From: Cupriavidus pampae
GTDB lineage: Bacteria; Pseudomonadota; Gammaproteobacteria; Burkholderiales; Burkholderiaceae
Direction: 5' to 3'
Assembly (NCBI RefSeq): GCF_914271485.1
Contig: NZ_CAJZAG010000015.1
Location: 1-64,000 of the forward strand
Length of the DNA stretch: 64,000 bases
Each line of letters starts with the position of its first letter. Position 1 is the first letter of the stretch. Made by a program: the position numbers and the translations under genes. Of the stretch, positions 63,904 through 64,000 are shown piece by piece. A model generated the notes under the pieces. That model saw only the letters and a program-made list of their open reading frames with translations, was not told the DNA's origin and ran no database searches.

Positions 63904-64000
63904 TCAGACCGTCTTGCGCTGTGGCGGCAACAGACCGAGCTTGGTGAGTGCCTTCAGGTTGGTTTCGACGTACGTCACCATGCCATCGATCTTCACCGCC
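63904..64000 (-). CDS. 3' end of an unidentified gene (partial)
   Basis: The minus strand at the window edge reads AVKIDGMVTYVETNLKALTKLGLLPPQRKTV followed by a stop at 63904-63906. The amphipathic pattern and strong codon bias suggest a real gene continuing outside the window; the product is not recognised. Confidence 0.45.
   Translation of the reverse strand, partial: AVKIDGMVTYVETNLKALTKLGLLPPQRKTV

Overview
This is a GC-rich bacterial window that looks like an accessory or secondary-replicon region of a Burkholderiales bacterium (Burkholderia, Paraburkholderia, Cupriavidus or Pandoraea-like). The evidence is gene content: CheB-CheR-PAS sensor fusions, many LysR regulators, PHB-related esterase debris, Ala/Lys/Pro-tailed HU, and pertactin-type autotransporters. 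I could not run a search, so genus is not assigned. I saw no rRNA, no tRNA, no CRISPR array and no intact transposase.

Region 1 (1-27 kb) is a stress, envelope and signalling block. It begins with a 5'-truncated esterase, then a 1254-residue CheB-CheR-PAS-histidine kinase-receiver fusion. A manganese catalase, a hemerythrin, a zinc alcohol dehydrogenase, a GT4 glycosyltransferase with a glycogen-debranching-type glucosidase, a small disordered protein, an AI-2E/PerM exporter, a transglutaminase-like protease and NhaA follow. Next come small conserved genes and a KaiC-like double-ATPase gene with a frameshift followed by a single-domain receiver. Then come an HU-like protein, a tyrosine-recombinase homologue without its catalytic tyrosine, an XRE regulator, a second CheB-CheR fusion whose CheB serine is alanine, and a serine-recombinase homologue without its catalytic serine.

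Region 2 (27-42 kb) is looser, with single genes and decayed DNA: a GT9 heptosyltransferase, a LysR, an acetoacetate-decarboxylase-like protein, a catalase-like protein, a second disordered protein, MOSC, NUDIX, an NTF2-like/DUF2798 pair, a LexA-boxed zinc-ribbon gene, a secreted DGAR-repeat protein with a duplicated operator, an AraC remnant and an LRAT-fold protein behind a perfect 26-bp palindrome.

Region 3 (42-64 kb) is bounded by two related large autotransporters, each preceded by an Ivy-like gene (one intact, one decayed). Between them are an alpha/beta hydrolase, three LysR genes, an operon encoding an isoquinoline-1-oxidoreductase-type molybdenum enzyme with a CatC-like isomerase and an MFS exporter, a second NTF2-like gene, an alcohol dehydrogenase, and fragments of HD-GYP, receiver and MFS genes. 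An intact HD-GYP gene and the 3' end of an unidentified gene close the window.

A recurring theme is within-window duplication. There are paired autotransporter modules, paired NTF2-like genes sharing a palindromic operator, paired disordered-protein genes sharing collinear upstream blocks, paired YRGF small proteins, and degenerate copies of HD-GYP and MFS genes. The conserved non-coding blocks are the most informative undescribed signals here.
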